Below, in pieces: positions 52,785 to 62,358 of a DNA stretch of 64,000 bases. The position numbers were made by a program, and so were the translations under genes. The stretch comes from an uncultured Bacilli bacterium (GTDB lineage Bacteria; Bacillota_I; Bacilli_A; RF39; UBA660). The notes beneath the pieces are model-generated. The model saw only the letters and a list, made by a program, of their open reading frames with translations. It was not told the origin of the DNA and did not search any database. The DNA lies in assembly GCA_934096805.1 (NCBI GenBank), contig CAKOMW010000002.1, forward strand, positions 217,104-281,103, read 5' to 3'. Position 1 is the first letter of the stretch, and each line of letters begins with the position of its first letter.

Positions 52785-52813
52785 ATATACTACTTATTCT
52801 TGTTTTATACAAG
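52785..52813 (-). promoter_or_regulatory. Promoter of the orphan antisense RNA, cassette B
   Basis: Reverse strand TTGTAT (52808-52813), 17-base spacer, TATATT (52785-52790). Confidence 0.55.
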
Positions 52814-52830
52814 TAATTTTGATTAATTAT

Positions 52831-54765
52831 TTAATCAATTATAGTTAATACTGCACGGAATGTACGTCCACTTCCTGAAGCACCATCACTACCTGTAAAG
52901 TGAAATGCTCCAACTTGCGAACTATCGTTATAACCTCCACCACGTATAAAGTAAGGAAGATACGAATAAGGGAAAGTTGCCGAATCAGAGTACCAATTTC
53001 CTGTTGTTCCTGTTGGAGCCATTTCTACTGTTGCATCTCCTAATTTTCCTCTTGTATATGTTGTATTGCTATCATTATATGTATAACTATCATAATACTT
53101 TGCTAAAGGAGTTGTAGTGGTACTCCAGTTTCCTGCATTTCTTGTATAAAACTTATTAGAAGAATCCACCATATTTCCCATTGTTTGATCCCAAGAGCCA
53201 CCACTCATATCGTATATACCATATACATTTCCTGTTGTACTTGCTTTTACACCATTTTCTCCATTATATTTATTCTTATCTGTTGTACATGTTGTTGACG
53301 AACTACTAGCAGTCACATAATCTGCTCCGATTCCTGTTACATATGTACTACAGTTATTAGTAGTTAATTCTTCACATGTACCGTCTGTACATCTTCCATA
53401 TTTTGAGTGATACAAATATGTTACTGCTCCCCATTCCATATTTTTTATTGTATGTGTATCTATATTATTATTGTCTCCAGTTAAATTACCATTGTAGTTA
53501 AATGTTGTACTACTACTTTGTGGAAAGCCATATACATTACTTGCTTTCTCCATTTGTCTTGCATCTCTGAATTGATATGACACTGGTTTATATCTTAATG
53601 ATTGTACATTTGGTTTTATTATAATTGTTGACTCTGTTGTCGAATCACTTGTTGGTATTGTGGTTGCACTACTCTCAAACTTACCTACCCATATTCCTGT
53701 TAGTTCTGTGTCTCCAAATGTAAATGCTGGATGGGTATATGTGCTAGTTCCTGCAACTAAACTTCCATTTGTTGTATCTGTACATGTTTCTGATGTAGTA
53801 CCAGAACTAGCTACTGCATCAATACACTTTATTGTACCACTACTGCTTATTCCTTTCTCAAATTGTATTTTTATCTCCTCTGGTGTATTGGTATTTAAAT
53901 ATGTATATGTATATCTTGGTATCCATACCCACATTGTATTTATATCATCCATACTTATTTCTGTTCCTACATCTGCACTTAAATAAGTACTTCTGTTAGT
54001 GGAACTAACAGTCACTGCATTTGCCCACATCTTTTTATTATAATCATACCATTTATCTACACTATCTGTATTAGTACTATCTGCTTTTCTCCACACTGCA
54101 TTATTTTTATCATAATATACAGGTATCATGTTCTCTGTTAAAACCGGTTCATTTGCTCCACTTTTATCTAAGTTATTTACTACTATATCACTAAAGTATT
54201 GTTCTGCTTCAAGTTTTAACTTTAAAAATATTTGTTGTTCTGATATATCATCTATATTTGCACTTTCATCTATCCATAGTCTTAATTTATATGTATCTTT
54301 TTTACCTTTTTTAATTTCTTTTTCATTTAAAAGTTCATTTAATTCAGATAATTTATATGGCCCTTGTTCTTCTCCATTTATTTCTAACCCTACTCTTATT
54401 ATATCCTTACTTAAAAGAGTACCACTGTAAGATGCTTTACTTGTTTCATCATCTATTATTAATACTTTATACATAGAATTAACACTACCTTTATTCTCCA
54501 CTGTAAAAGTATATACTTCTTCTTGCAACAATCCATCAACATCAGAAAGAGGACTAAGACCTAAATCTATCCCTGTTGAAGGTTCATTTAAAACAACTTC
54601 TAGGTTACCTAATTTTACTACTTGATTATTAGTATCAGTAAAAGTACCTGAAAAAATTGCATAAGATTGTCCTACTAGGATAAGACAAAGTGCAATAAAT
54701 CCTAATGCAAAAGATATAAATCCTAATTTAATATTAATACTTAAATTCTTAAATTTATTTAACAT
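52831..54765 (-). CDS. Surface protein F: constitutive FGE/C-type-lectin-like ectodomain
   Basis: The 644 residues have a membrane helix (about 13-36, 'LGFISFALGFIALCLILVGQ'). A beta-rich stalk (about 45-205, 'FTVENKGSVNSMYKVLIIDD', 'KLRLWIDESANIDD') resembles TasA/camelysin-type strands. The ectodomain is homologous to that of B ('NTMWVWIPRYTYTYLN', 'LTGIWVGKFESSATTI', 'MSGGSWDQTMGN') and ends 'PYFIRGGGYNDSSQVGAFHF' and 'TFRAVLTIID'. It has no poly-G tract and a proper GGAGGTAATAAC site, so it should be expressed all the time. The last 50 residues differ from B at scattered positions while 'FIRGG', 'GAF' and 'FR' stay fixed. Confidence 0.72.
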   Translation of the reverse strand: MLNKFKNLSINIKLGFISFALGFIALCLILVGQSYAIFSGTFTDTNNQVVKLGNLEVVLNEPSTGIDLGLSPLSDVDGLLQEEVYTFTVENKGSVNSMYKVLIIDDETSKASYSGTLLSKDIIRVGLEINGEEQGPYKLSELNELLNEKEIKKGKKDTYKLRLWIDESANIDDISEQQIFLKLKLEAEQYFSDIVVNNLDKSGANEPVLTENMIPVYYDKNNAVWRKADSTNTDSVDKWYDYNKKMWANAVTVSSTNRSTYLSADVGTEISMDDINTMWVWIPRYTYTYLNTNTPEEIKIQFEKGISSSGTIKCIDAVASSGTTSETCTDTTNGSLVAGTSTYTHPAFTFGDTELTGIWVGKFESSATTIPTSDSTTESTIIIKPNVQSLRYKPVSYQFRDARQMEKASNVYGFPQSSSTTFNYNGNLTGDNNNIDTHTIKNMEWGAVTYLYHSKYGRCTDGTCEELTTNNCSTYVTGIGADYVTASSSSTTCTTDKNKYNGENGVKASTTGNVYGIYDMSGGSWDQTMGNMVDSSNKFYTRNAGNWSTTTTPLAKYYDSYTYNDSNTTYTRGKLGDATVEMAPTGTTGNWYSDSATFPYSYLPYFIRGGGYNDSSQVGAFHFTGSDGASGSGRTFRAVLTIID

Positions 54766-54776
54766 GTTATTACCTC

Positions 54777-54802
54777 CTTTAGAGAAATAATATCCTCTAA
54801 AG
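54777..54802 (-). promoter_or_regulatory. Hairpin before the ribosome site of gene F
   Basis: CTTTAGAG (54777-54784) and CTCTAAAG (54795-54802) form a perfect 8-bp stem in the leader, directly upstream of GGAGG, and could affect access to it. Confidence 0.5.
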
Positions 54803-54822
54803 CATATATTTTATCTAATAAA

Positions 54823-54851
54823 ATAATAGCATAATTTATTAAAATATACAA
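54823..54851 (-). promoter_or_regulatory. Promoter of surface gene F
   Basis: Reverse strand TTGTAT (54846-54851), 17-base spacer, TATTAT (54823-54828). Confidence 0.65.
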
Positions 54852-54874
54852 TTTCTTTTTTTATCAACAACTTA

Positions 54875-55501
54875 TTAAACTATATTCTTAATCCTATTAA
54901 TATTATTATAATCATTAAGCACATAAGAAGAACTAACCACAATATCAACATGTTCTAACTTATCAAGAACTTTATCATTAATTCCCCCATCTATCTCTAT
55001 CTTAATAAAACAATTTCTTTTTTTAATTTTTTCATGCAATAGTTTTATTTTATTCAAAGAAGAATCTAGAAACATTTGTCCACTTTTACCAGGTTCAACA
55101 CTCATTATTAAAACCATATCTATTCTATCAAGATAAGAATATACACTTTCAATACTAGTACTTGGTTTTATAGATATGCCAACTTTAAAACCATATTCTT
55201 TTATTTTATCAATAACTTCATCTAAATTATCTATTTCATAATGAACAGTAATATATTCTATATCATAACCAATCAACTTTTTGATATATTTAAGTGGTTC
55301 ACAAACCATAAAATGAATATCATTCTTTTTAGTAGATAAACTTAAACAACTAATAAGTTCATCAATAGGAAGATTTTTATTTTGTACAAACTCCCCATCC
55401 ATAACATCAAAATGAATATAATCTGTATTTGTTTCATTTAACTCAAGAATAGTTTTTCTATAATCTTTATTACTTAAAAATGATGTTGATACCTCTTTCA
55501 T
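54875..55501 (-). CDS. rpe: Ribulose-phosphate 3-epimerase
   Basis: The 208-residue TIM barrel has 'YIHFDVMDGEFVQN', 'DIHFMVCEPLKYI', 'MSVEPGKSGQMFLDSS' and 'IEIDGGIN', covering the metal-binding and phosphate-binding residues. It interconverts ribulose-5-P and xylulose-5-P. Its place after rsgA matches the conserved Firmicutes cluster. Confidence 0.93.
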   Translation of the reverse strand: MKEVSTSFLSNKDYRKTILELNETNTDYIHFDVMDGEFVQNKNLPIDELISCLSLSTKKNDIHFMVCEPLKYIKKLIGYDIEYITVHYEIDNLDEVIDKIKEYGFKVGISIKPSTSIESVYSYLDRIDMVLIMSVEPGKSGQMFLDSSLNKIKLLHEKIKKRNCFIKIEIDGGINDKVLDKLEHVDIVVSSSYVLNDYNNINRIKNIV

Positions 55502-55503
55502 AA

Positions 55504-56322
55504 TTACCTCTTTTCAATAAATTTCTTATAATTATTATAACGAGATTTTAATATATTTTGATTATTCTTTATATTGCACTCTTTCTCATTAATATGCATG
55601 CAATTTTTATAAGAACATTTGTACCTATCAAACTCAATAAAAGAATCTCTTATTTGTTCATCTGTATATTTTCCTAAATCAATTGCTGAAAATCCTGGAG
55701 TATCTAATACTTTCCCCTTATATAATTCAACAAGAGTAACATATCTAGTAGTATGTTTGCCTCTTCCAAGTGCATGTGATATTTCATTAGTCTCAAAATT
55801 CAAATTTTTATCAAGACTATTAAGTAAAGTAGATTTTCCTGCTCCAGTTTGTCCTGTAAAAACAGTAGTCTTATTTTTAAATAATTTTTTTATTTTAAAT
55901 AACTCTGTATTATATACTACCTTATATCCTATTTTCTTATAGTATTTAATTATTTCTTTTAATTGCTTAAATTCTTCTTTTTTTAACAAGTCTTTTTTAG
56001 TCAAGCATATTATAGGAGTAATATCATTAACTTGACATATCACTAATAACTTATCTAAAAGATTAGTTGAAAAATCTGGTTTTTTCAAACTAGTAATAAT
56101 AAAAGCTTGGTCAATATTTGCAACACTTGGTCTTAAAAGACTATTTTTTCTAGGTAATATTTCTAATATATATTTATTATTAATATCGAATAAAACATAA
56201 TCCCCAACTTGGAGAGTTATGTTTTCATTCTTAAACTTACCTCTTGCTTTACAAATATATTCTTTGTCATTATACGAAACAAAGTAATCATTACTTATTA
56301 TTTTTACAATTTGTCCTTTCAT
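55504..56322 (-). CDS. rsgA: Ribosome small subunit GTPase RsgA
   Basis: The 272 residues have an OB fold ('GQIVKIISNDYFVSYNDKEY'), then a circularly permuted GTPase: G4 'LTKKDL' before G1 'FTGQTGAGKSTLLNSL', G3 'DTPGF'. The zinc-binding end is 'YKCSYKNCMHINEKECNIK'. It acts in late 30S maturation. Two bases separate it from rpe. Confidence 0.95.
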   Translation of the reverse strand: MKGQIVKIISNDYFVSYNDKEYICKARGKFKNENITLQVGDYVLFDINNKYILEILPRKNSLLRPSVANIDQAFIITSLKKPDFSTNLLDKLLVICQVNDITPIICLTKKDLLKKEEFKQLKEIIKYYKKIGYKVVYNTELFKIKKLFKNKTTVFTGQTGAGKSTLLNSLDKNLNFETNEISHALGRGKHTTRYVTLVELYKGKVLDTPGFSAIDLGKYTDEQIRDSFIEFDRYKCSYKNCMHINEKECNIKNNQNILKSRYNNYKKFIEKR

Positions 56323-56330
56323 ATTACTCC

Positions 56331-58118
56331 TTATTCAGTCTTATTATTAGAATCATCTGGGGTAGCAGGTTGAGTTTTATCGGTATCTGGTTTTGTTTCA
56401 CTAGGAGTAGCACTATGAGTACCACTAGGAGTTTTACTTGGTGTATCAACTCTTTTCTTAGCAATTGTAATTTTTAAAGTAGCACCTTTAGTTATTACTG
56501 TATCTTTAGCTCTACTTTGCTTTATAATTGTACCAACTTCATAACTATCAGTTTCTTGGTATTCCTTTTTTAAAGTAATACCCTTTTCTTTAGCCCACTT
56601 TTCAGTTTCTTCAACTGACCAGCCTTCCTGAACTATATCAGGATATTTTTCTACAGCACTTGGAATATAAAGAGTGATTTTATCCTTTTCTTTTAACTCT
56701 TCACCAGCTTTAACAGATTGTCCAATTATCTCTTGAGCATCATATTTTTTAGAAGAATCCACTTCTTTTTCTTCAACAGTTACCTCAATGCCAGACATTT
56801 CAAGCTTAGTCTTTATTTCAATATAATTCTTACCAGTATAATCTTCAACAACAACTTTTTCTACTCCAGAAGAGACTATAAGAGTGATTTTACTTCCTTC
56901 TTTTATGATTCTTCCTGCCCCAGGAGTTGTACCAATTACTTTACCCTCATCAACATCCTTAGACACTTCTTCTTCTAAGTCAGCATTTACTTCAAGTCCT
57001 AAACTTTTAAGTTTTTTCTCAGCTTCTTCAACTGTATAATTAGAAACATCTGGCACTTTAACATCATCTGGCTCACTTATCTTAGGCCAAATAAGGAAAA
57101 CAAATGCTAATCCCAAAAGAAGTACTGCAAAGATAATACCCAAAATAACTATTTTTTTATTTTTCTTATCTTCTGTATCGTCTTTTATTTGACTTACTAA
57201 ACTATTATCTATATCAGAAGAAGTAGAAATAACTCCCGTATCTTCAAGAATGCCCTCATTATATTTAAGCTTTCTAGGAGGCTCATTTAATCTATCTTTA
57301 TCAAGACAAGTTTTTAAATCCTCGTGCATTTCATTTGCATTAGCATATCTATTTTTAGGATTCTTAGCAGTTGCAGTTCTCAAAATGTTTTCAATACTTT
57401 GAGGAATATCTGGAAACTCATCTCTTATATTAGGAAACGGTTCCTTTAAATGCTTCAAAGCTATTTCAACAGCATTATCTCCTCTAAAAGGAAGAGAACC
57501 TGTAAGCAATTCATACATCATTATTCCAAGTGAATAAACATCGCTTTTTAAAGTAGCACCTTTTCCATTAGCTTGTTCTGGGGGAAAATAATGAACAGAC
57601 CCCATTGCAGAATTAGTTTGTGTAAGCTGTGTAGCATTAAGAGCCATAGCTATACCAAAATCAGTTATCTTTATTTCTCCATCATCTTTTATTAAAATAT
57701 TTTGTGGTTTTAAATCCCTGTGTATAATCAAATTATCATGTGCTGCTCCCATAGCACTAGTAATTTGAAGCATAATATCAACAACTTCATGAACAGTAAG
57801 CTTTTCTCTTTTCTTTAACAATTGTTTAAGATTCTTACCAGGAACATATTCCATTACTATATAATAATCACCATCATCTTCTCCGACTCCATAAATTTGT
57901 ACAATATTACTATGAGAAAGAGAGGAAGCTGAAAGTGCTTCTCTTTGAAATCTTCTTACAAACTTCTCATCAGTTGCCAAATCACCACGTAAAACTTTTA
58001 TAGCAACCTGTCTTTTCAAAATATTGTCAAAAGCAAGATACACATTAGCCATCCCACCTTCTCCAATCGTTTTTATTATTTCATATCTATCATCTACTAA
58101 TTGTCCTTTTACTATCAT
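56331..58118 (-). CDS. prkC: PASTA-domain Ser/Thr kinase PrkC
   Basis: The 595 residues hold a Hanks-type kinase (about 12-270) with 'GEGGMANVYLAFD', the ATP lysine in 'VAIKVL', 'IIHRDLKPQNIL' and 'ITDFGIA'. A membrane helix follows (about 325-345), then three PASTA domains (about 350-560) that sense muropeptides and lipid II. The end is a Thr/Ser/Pro-rich tail ('TPSKTPSGTHSATPSETKPD') that could be surface-exposed or modified. It pairs with stp and controls growth and germination. Confidence 0.95.
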   Translation of the reverse strand: MIVKGQLVDDRYEIIKTIGEGGMANVYLAFDNILKRQVAIKVLRGDLATDEKFVRRFQREALSASSLSHSNIVQIYGVGEDDGDYYIVMEYVPGKNLKQLLKKREKLTVHEVVDIMLQITSAMGAAHDNLIIHRDLKPQNILIKDDGEIKITDFGIAMALNATQLTQTNSAMGSVHYFPPEQANGKGATLKSDVYSLGIMMYELLTGSLPFRGDNAVEIALKHLKEPFPNIRDEFPDIPQSIENILRTATAKNPKNRYANANEMHEDLKTCLDKDRLNEPPRKLKYNEGILEDTGVISTSSDIDNSLVSQIKDDTEDKKNKKIVILGIIFAVLLLGLAFVFLIWPKISEPDDVKVPDVSNYTVEEAEKKLKSLGLEVNADLEEEVSKDVDEGKVIGTTPGAGRIIKEGSKITLIVSSGVEKVVVEDYTGKNYIEIKTKLEMSGIEVTVEEKEVDSSKKYDAQEIIGQSVKAGEELKEKDKITLYIPSAVEKYPDIVQEGWSVEETEKWAKEKGITLKKEYQETDSYEVGTIIKQSRAKDTVITKGATLKITIAKKRVDTPSKTPSGTHSATPSETKPDTDKTQPATPDDSNNKTE

Positions 58119-58134
58119 TTTATCAACACCCTTC

Positions 58135-58860
58135 TTACCTTACCATATAAGCAATTGATATATTATCATTGCCACCCCTGTTATTAGCTTTTTTAATCAA
58201 CTTAATAACCTTTTCTTCAATCGAAAGCTCTTCAAGTAAAACATGTTCAATTTGTTCATCTGTAAGCATTGTTGTAAGACCATCTGATGATAGAATTATT
58301 TCTTCAATCTCCATATTACAATCAAAAATATCTATCTCTACAGGATCATTAATTCCAAGTGCATTCATTAGAATATTCTTTCTCGGATGATTTCTAGCCT
58401 CTTCTTTTGTAAGTTCTCCAGCACTTACCAATAAGTTTACTAAAGTATGGTCATAAGTCACCTTATGTAATTTCTTATCTTTCATTACAAAACCTGAAGA
58501 ATCACCAATATTGCCAAATAGAATATAATCTTTAGTCACTATTGAAAGCACTAAAGTTGTACCCATTCCCTTACTCTCTTGATGTTCATCAGTATATTTA
58601 AATATCAAACTATTTATTTCATTAACACTATTTCTAATCCACTCAACAGCATCTTGTTTTGTCATCTTGAAAAAGCTTTCACTAAATCTCTTACCAAGAT
58701 AACTTATTGCTATTGATGATGCTACTTCTCCCGCAGAATGACCACCCATGCCATCCGCTACTGCCATAAAAGTTGCTCCATCTTCATTAGTTAAAATAAT
58801 AACACTGTCTTCATTATGATCTCTAACCAAACCAGTATCAGTAAGATAAAACGTTTCCAT
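58135..58860 (-). CDS. stp: PP2C-type Ser/Thr phosphatase
   Basis: The 241 residues show 'RDHNEDSVII', 'VADGMGGHSAGEVAS', 'LFGNIGDSSGFV' and 'NNRGGNDNISIAYM', the metal-binding aspartates of PP2C. It reverses phosphorylation by PrkC, the next gene. One base separates it from rlmN. Confidence 0.95.
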   Translation of the reverse strand: METFYLTDTGLVRDHNEDSVIILTNEDGATFMAVADGMGGHSAGEVASSIAISYLGKRFSESFFKMTKQDAVEWIRNSVNEINSLIFKYTDEHQESKGMGTTLVLSIVTKDYILFGNIGDSSGFVMKDKKLHKVTYDHTLVNLLVSAGELTKEEARNHPRKNILMNALGINDPVEIDIFDCNMEIEEIILSSDGLTTMLTDEQIEHVLLEELSIEEKVIKLIKKANNRGGNDNISIAYMVR

Positions 58861-58861
58861 C

Positions 58862-59881
58862 CTATCCCTCCTTCTTTGATCTTAATTGTCCACAAGCGGC
58901 AGAAATATTACTACCAAATTCCCTCCTTATGGTCACATTAACATTTTCTTTCTTAATTATATCATAAAAATTCATAATTGTATCCTTTTTACTTCTTTTA
59001 TAAGAAATATTACTATTTTCATTATAAGGAATTAAATTAATATAACAATTAAGTCCCTTAACTAAAGAACATAACTCTTTTGCATGAGCCTTACTATCAT
59101 TAATACCATCAAGTAAAATATATTCAAAAGTAACTCGACGGTTAGTCAAAGAAATATAATCTTTAACAGAACGCATTAATTCCTTAAGAGGATAAACTTT
59201 ATTAATTGGCATCAATTTATTCCTTAATTCATCATTCGGAGCATGTAAACTAATAGCTAAATTAACCTGAAAAGGTAACTTACTAAATTCATATATTTTA
59301 GGAACTATTCCACAAGTAGAAACAGTAATATGACGGGAACCAATATTAAGACTCTTATGAAAATTAGCAATCTTAATAAAACGAACCAAATTATCAAAAT
59401 TATCAAAAGGTTCACCAATACCCATTATAACTATATGAGTTATCTTTTCGTTAATTAATTCTTCAATCATCATTATCTGAAGAATCATTTCATAAGCATT
59501 AAGATTACGTACTTTCTTTCTGCGACCACTTTCACAAAAACTACAACTCATATTGCATCCAACTTGACTAGATATACAAAGACTAAGTCCATAATTGTGT
59601 CTCATAAGAACACTCTCAATATGCTCTCCATCAAAAAGTTTAAACAAATATTTAGAAACCCCAATATCCTTTTCTTCACTTACTATTTCAAGCTTAGATA
59701 TAGAAAAAGAAGATTCAAGTAATAAAATTAAATCTTTACTCAAATTAGTCATAAGAGAAAAAGATGAAACCCTTTTATCATACAACCACTCAAATATTTG
59801 AGAAGCCCGATATTTCTTTTCATTATTATCTATTAAAAATTTTTCTAATTCTTCATAAGTCAAATTGTAAATATTTTCCAT
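58862..59881 (-). CDS. rlmN: 23S rRNA (adenine2503-C2)-methyltransferase RlmN
   Basis: The start is the ATG at 59881 (MENIYNLTYEELEKFLID), after GAGGAAATGTTT; the longer frame runs back through the gene's own promoter into surface gene C. About 339 residues. The radical-SAM cluster motif CNMSCSFC, 'GIGEPFDNFDNLVRF' and the C-terminal catalytic Cys in 'SAACGQLRSK' are all present. It methylates A2503 of 23S rRNA and some tRNAs. Confidence 0.95.
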   Translation of the reverse strand: MENIYNLTYEELEKFLIDNNEKKYRASQIFEWLYDKRVSSFSLMTNLSKDLILLLESSFSISKLEIVSEEKDIGVSKYLFKLFDGEHIESVLMRHNYGLSLCISSQVGCNMSCSFCESGRRKKVRNLNAYEMILQIMMIEELINEKITHIVIMGIGEPFDNFDNLVRFIKIANFHKSLNIGSRHITVSTCGIVPKIYEFSKLPFQVNLAISLHAPNDELRNKLMPINKVYPLKELMRSVKDYISLTNRRVTFEYILLDGINDSKAHAKELCSLVKGLNCYINLIPYNENSNISYKRSKKDTIMNFYDIIKKENVNVTIRREFGSNISAACGQLRSKKEG

Positions 59882-59899
59882 AAACATTTCCTCAAGATA

Positions 59900-59928
59900 A
59901 TTATATAAAAAAAAGAACACTTTTTCAA
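59900..59928 (-). promoter_or_regulatory. Promoter of the rlmN-stp-prkC-rsgA-rpe operon
   Basis: Reverse strand TTGAAA (59923-59928), 17-base spacer, TATAAT (59900-59905). It uses the same TTGAAA element as the surface genes. Confidence 0.75.
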
Positions 59929-59963
59929 GTGCCTTAATACAAATATGATAAAGTAGTTTACTT

Positions 59964-61810
59964 TTATTCGCAAAGTGTTTTTCCACCAACACCTATCTTA
60001 TACGATACAGAACCAATTGAATCGTTATAGCATGATGGTGAGCCGGCATAACCTATTCTTTCGTTATCATAAGTATATGGATAATTATCTTTAATACTTA
60101 CTCCAATAGTATTATAAGGACTGCTAACCCAATCTTGCCATGTCATATTTTCCTCATATAAATAAGAGTTACTATTTATAGTGAAGAAGTTGGTATTATC
60201 TGGGATTTTTAGTTGATATGGTGAGTCACTAGTACCCTTACCTCCTGATATAGCTATGAATGAAGCAAGAGTTAAGGTTGGATAAACAGCCCCAGAAAGA
60301 TTGCTAACATTTCCAACATCATTAGTATTAGAACTAAGTGAACCACTATCCAAAATATATAAAGTATTAGAGGAATAAGATGCATTATGCGTTAACACCC
60401 ATGCTGTAGAACTTTTATCTAACCAATTATTTGTCGTTTTACACAAATCATTTGTATTGTAATTCAGTAATGTTTGGTTACATTGTTTTGATGCCCCATA
60501 TCCATAATCACTTGCATACATTAATGCTATCTTTTTATTTGCATCACTTTGTACTACTGGATTAGTTCCATAATAATAGCCTGTCCTATTAGCATCATTC
60601 TTTCTTTCAGATTGCCACATTGTATCTACAGTTAAATTTGTACCACTATTTCCTCCAAGATAATATTTTGTTGAACCAATCATACTTTTAGCATTAGTAG
60701 TTAAATTACTATAATAGCTTCCATTCAAATATGTATTTAAAGCTGTAGGTCTAGACCAGTTATTACTACAATTTTCACAACCCTTTGAAGGAGTTATTGC
60801 CATAAACTTCACGTCATCGTTAGTATTACCATTTATCATTTTATCACTTAATAATTCAATATCATCATTTCTATCGTAATTATAAGTTATTGCATTATCA
60901 CTATCCCAGTTTTTATTACCAATAGATTCGTTTCTTACTATTTTAAGCCTATTTTCTACTTTACCAGTAATGTCTGATGTTGGGATTACTCCGATTATTC
61001 TCCATTTTTCGCACGTTGAATCATTTTGATTAGAAAGGTTATCACAATTAAAGTATATCCAATTATTTACTTTAGAATCTCCACCACGATATCTATATTC
61101 TGTAGCAAAATCACTTTCTACTTGTAAAGTATCATCTACTTCGTGTGTTATCTTTTCTAGCCCATCTGTTCCTACTGGTATATTAAGTATTGAAACAATT
61201 TCTTTATCCATATCTTCATCACTTGACTCTATATTAAGGGCATATTTATACTCTATTGGTTTTGTTGTATCCCCATTTATAAATAAGTCTGTATTGGTTG
61301 CACTTTCATCTATCCATAGTCTTATTGTATATGTTTTGGTATTTCCTTTAGTAAGTGAATCACTTATATTAAAGTTATCTGGGTTTTTATCTATTGTTTC
61401 TGTATTTGTACTTTTATCTATTACTTGATAGTTAATCTTATCTTTATTTATAGATGAATTTACTAAGTCTTTTATTGTTACTTTATAATAAGCTGTATCA
61501 CATGTAGAATTGTTTGTTATATTTATTTCTTTTGCATTATACTTTAATGCTTCTTCTTTTGATATGGGATATTTACTTACTAGCATTAGTTCTTCACTTT
61601 CTTTAAAGTTTATATCTAGTTCGCATTTAGATATTTTTATATTTCTTCTTCCTAGTATATTTATATCAATATTTCCTAATGCAAAAGATATACTAATTAC
61701 TATTAGTATTAAAAGTATTATTATTGATATTATTTTTATTGTTTTCCCTTTTTTATTTATAGGGTTAGTAGTATTTTGCCCCCCCCCCCAGACGAATATT
61801 TGTTTATCAT
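59964..61810 (-). CDS. Surface protein C: phase-variable, frame OFF (poly-G 11), with C-terminal extension
   Basis: From the ATG at 61810 (MINKYSS) a run of 11 G leads to a stop after a few codons. With 9 or 12 G the frame would continue to 59964, about 612 residues. The frame after the tract reads QNTTNPINKKGKTIKIISII, a membrane helix, then the stalk shared with E and D ('KISKCELDINFKESEEL', 'IRLWIDESATNTDLF'). The ectodomain has 'YYLGGNSGTNLTVD' and 'DYGYGASKQC'. Unlike the others, it continues past 'ISGGKGTSDSPYQL' by about 80 residues, with 'ENMTWQDWVSSPYNTIG' and a final 'GGKTLCE'. Tail cysteines could pair. No other frameshift is seen. Confidence 0.72.
61779..61789 (-). repeat. Poly-G tract of 11 in gene C (out of frame)
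   Basis: It follows ATG ATA AAC AAA TAT TCG TCT on the coding strand. Two fewer or one more G restores the frame. Confidence 0.9.
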
Positions 61811-61889
61811 ATTACTTATTAGGTGTTTATAAATAATGTATAAATTTTTGTAATTACACCTTTCCTCCTCTTTAGTTTTCTATAACTTA

Positions 61890-61918
61890 ATTTTAATACA
61901 AAAAAACTTCTTTTTCAA
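61890..61918 (-). promoter_or_regulatory. Promoter of surface gene C
   Basis: Reverse strand TTGAAA (61913-61918), 17-base spacer, TAAAAT (61890-61895). Confidence 0.7.
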
Positions 61919-62045
61919 GAATTTTTTTTAATTTACACAAAATAATCCTTTTTGGTATGCTTTTTTATATTAAAAGTTATTTTTTTCCTAAGACAATTCT
62001 TAATTTTGTACACTGTTTTTTATACCAAATGTTATTTTTGCTCAT

Positions 62046-62074
62046 TTGCATTGTGTTTTTATATAGTATATAGT
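62046..62074 (+). promoter_or_regulatory. Promoter of hydrophobic peptide C1
   Basis: TTGCAT (62046-62051), 17-base spacer, TATAGT (62069-62074), same arrangement as A1. Confidence 0.65.
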
Positions 62075-62134
62075 GTTTTTAGCACGTATCTTTGGGCGTC
62101 GGCTTTACTTTCTATGAAAGTGAGGTGATGTGTA

Positions 62135-62218
62135 ATGAGTAGAAAAAACGACATGATTTTCATCTTGCTTATTATCATCCTATGGCTTTTATATATCATC
62201 ACTGTTAAAGCAGTTTAA
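62135..62218 (+). CDS. Type I toxin-like hydrophobic peptide C1
   Basis: The 27-residue frame starts MSRKNDMIFILLIIILWLLY and ends 'IITVKAV'. It is the same length as A1 and keeps its plan (basic start, membrane helix, lysine near the end), although the sequence differs strongly. A GAGGTGA site precedes it, with a hairpin ACTTTC/GAAAGT just upstream. Leader GGGCGTCGGCTT is complementary to the AAGCCGACG after the gene (62281-62289), as in A1. Conservation of plan, leader and flanking RNA elements argues for function. Toxicity is inferred. Confidence 0.6.
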   Translation: MSRKNDMIFILLIIILWLLYIITVKAV

Positions 62219-62230
62219 TATATAAAAAAG

Positions 62231-62309
62231 ATAGCGACGTCTCTCTGATATAGGGAAACGTCGCAACAACGAAATACTCGAAGCCGACGTTCAAAGAACG
62301 TGCTTCTTT
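62231..62309 (-). ncRNA. Candidate antisense RNA of cassette C
   Basis: From promoter 62316-62344 (TTGTAT-N17-TATATT) the RNA would begin with the GAAGC-ACGTTC hairpin (62280-62306) and end in GCGACGT/ACGTCGC (62234-62264). Layout equals cassette A. Confidence 0.5.
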
Positions 62310-62315
62310 ATATAT

Positions 62316-62344
62316 AATATACTACTTATTTATTTTTTATACAA
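62316..62344 (-). promoter_or_regulatory. Promoter of the candidate antisense RNA, cassette C
   Basis: Reverse strand TTGTAT (62339-62344), 17-base spacer, TATATT (62316-62321). Confidence 0.6.
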
Positions 62345-62358
62345 GTAGTTTTTATAAT

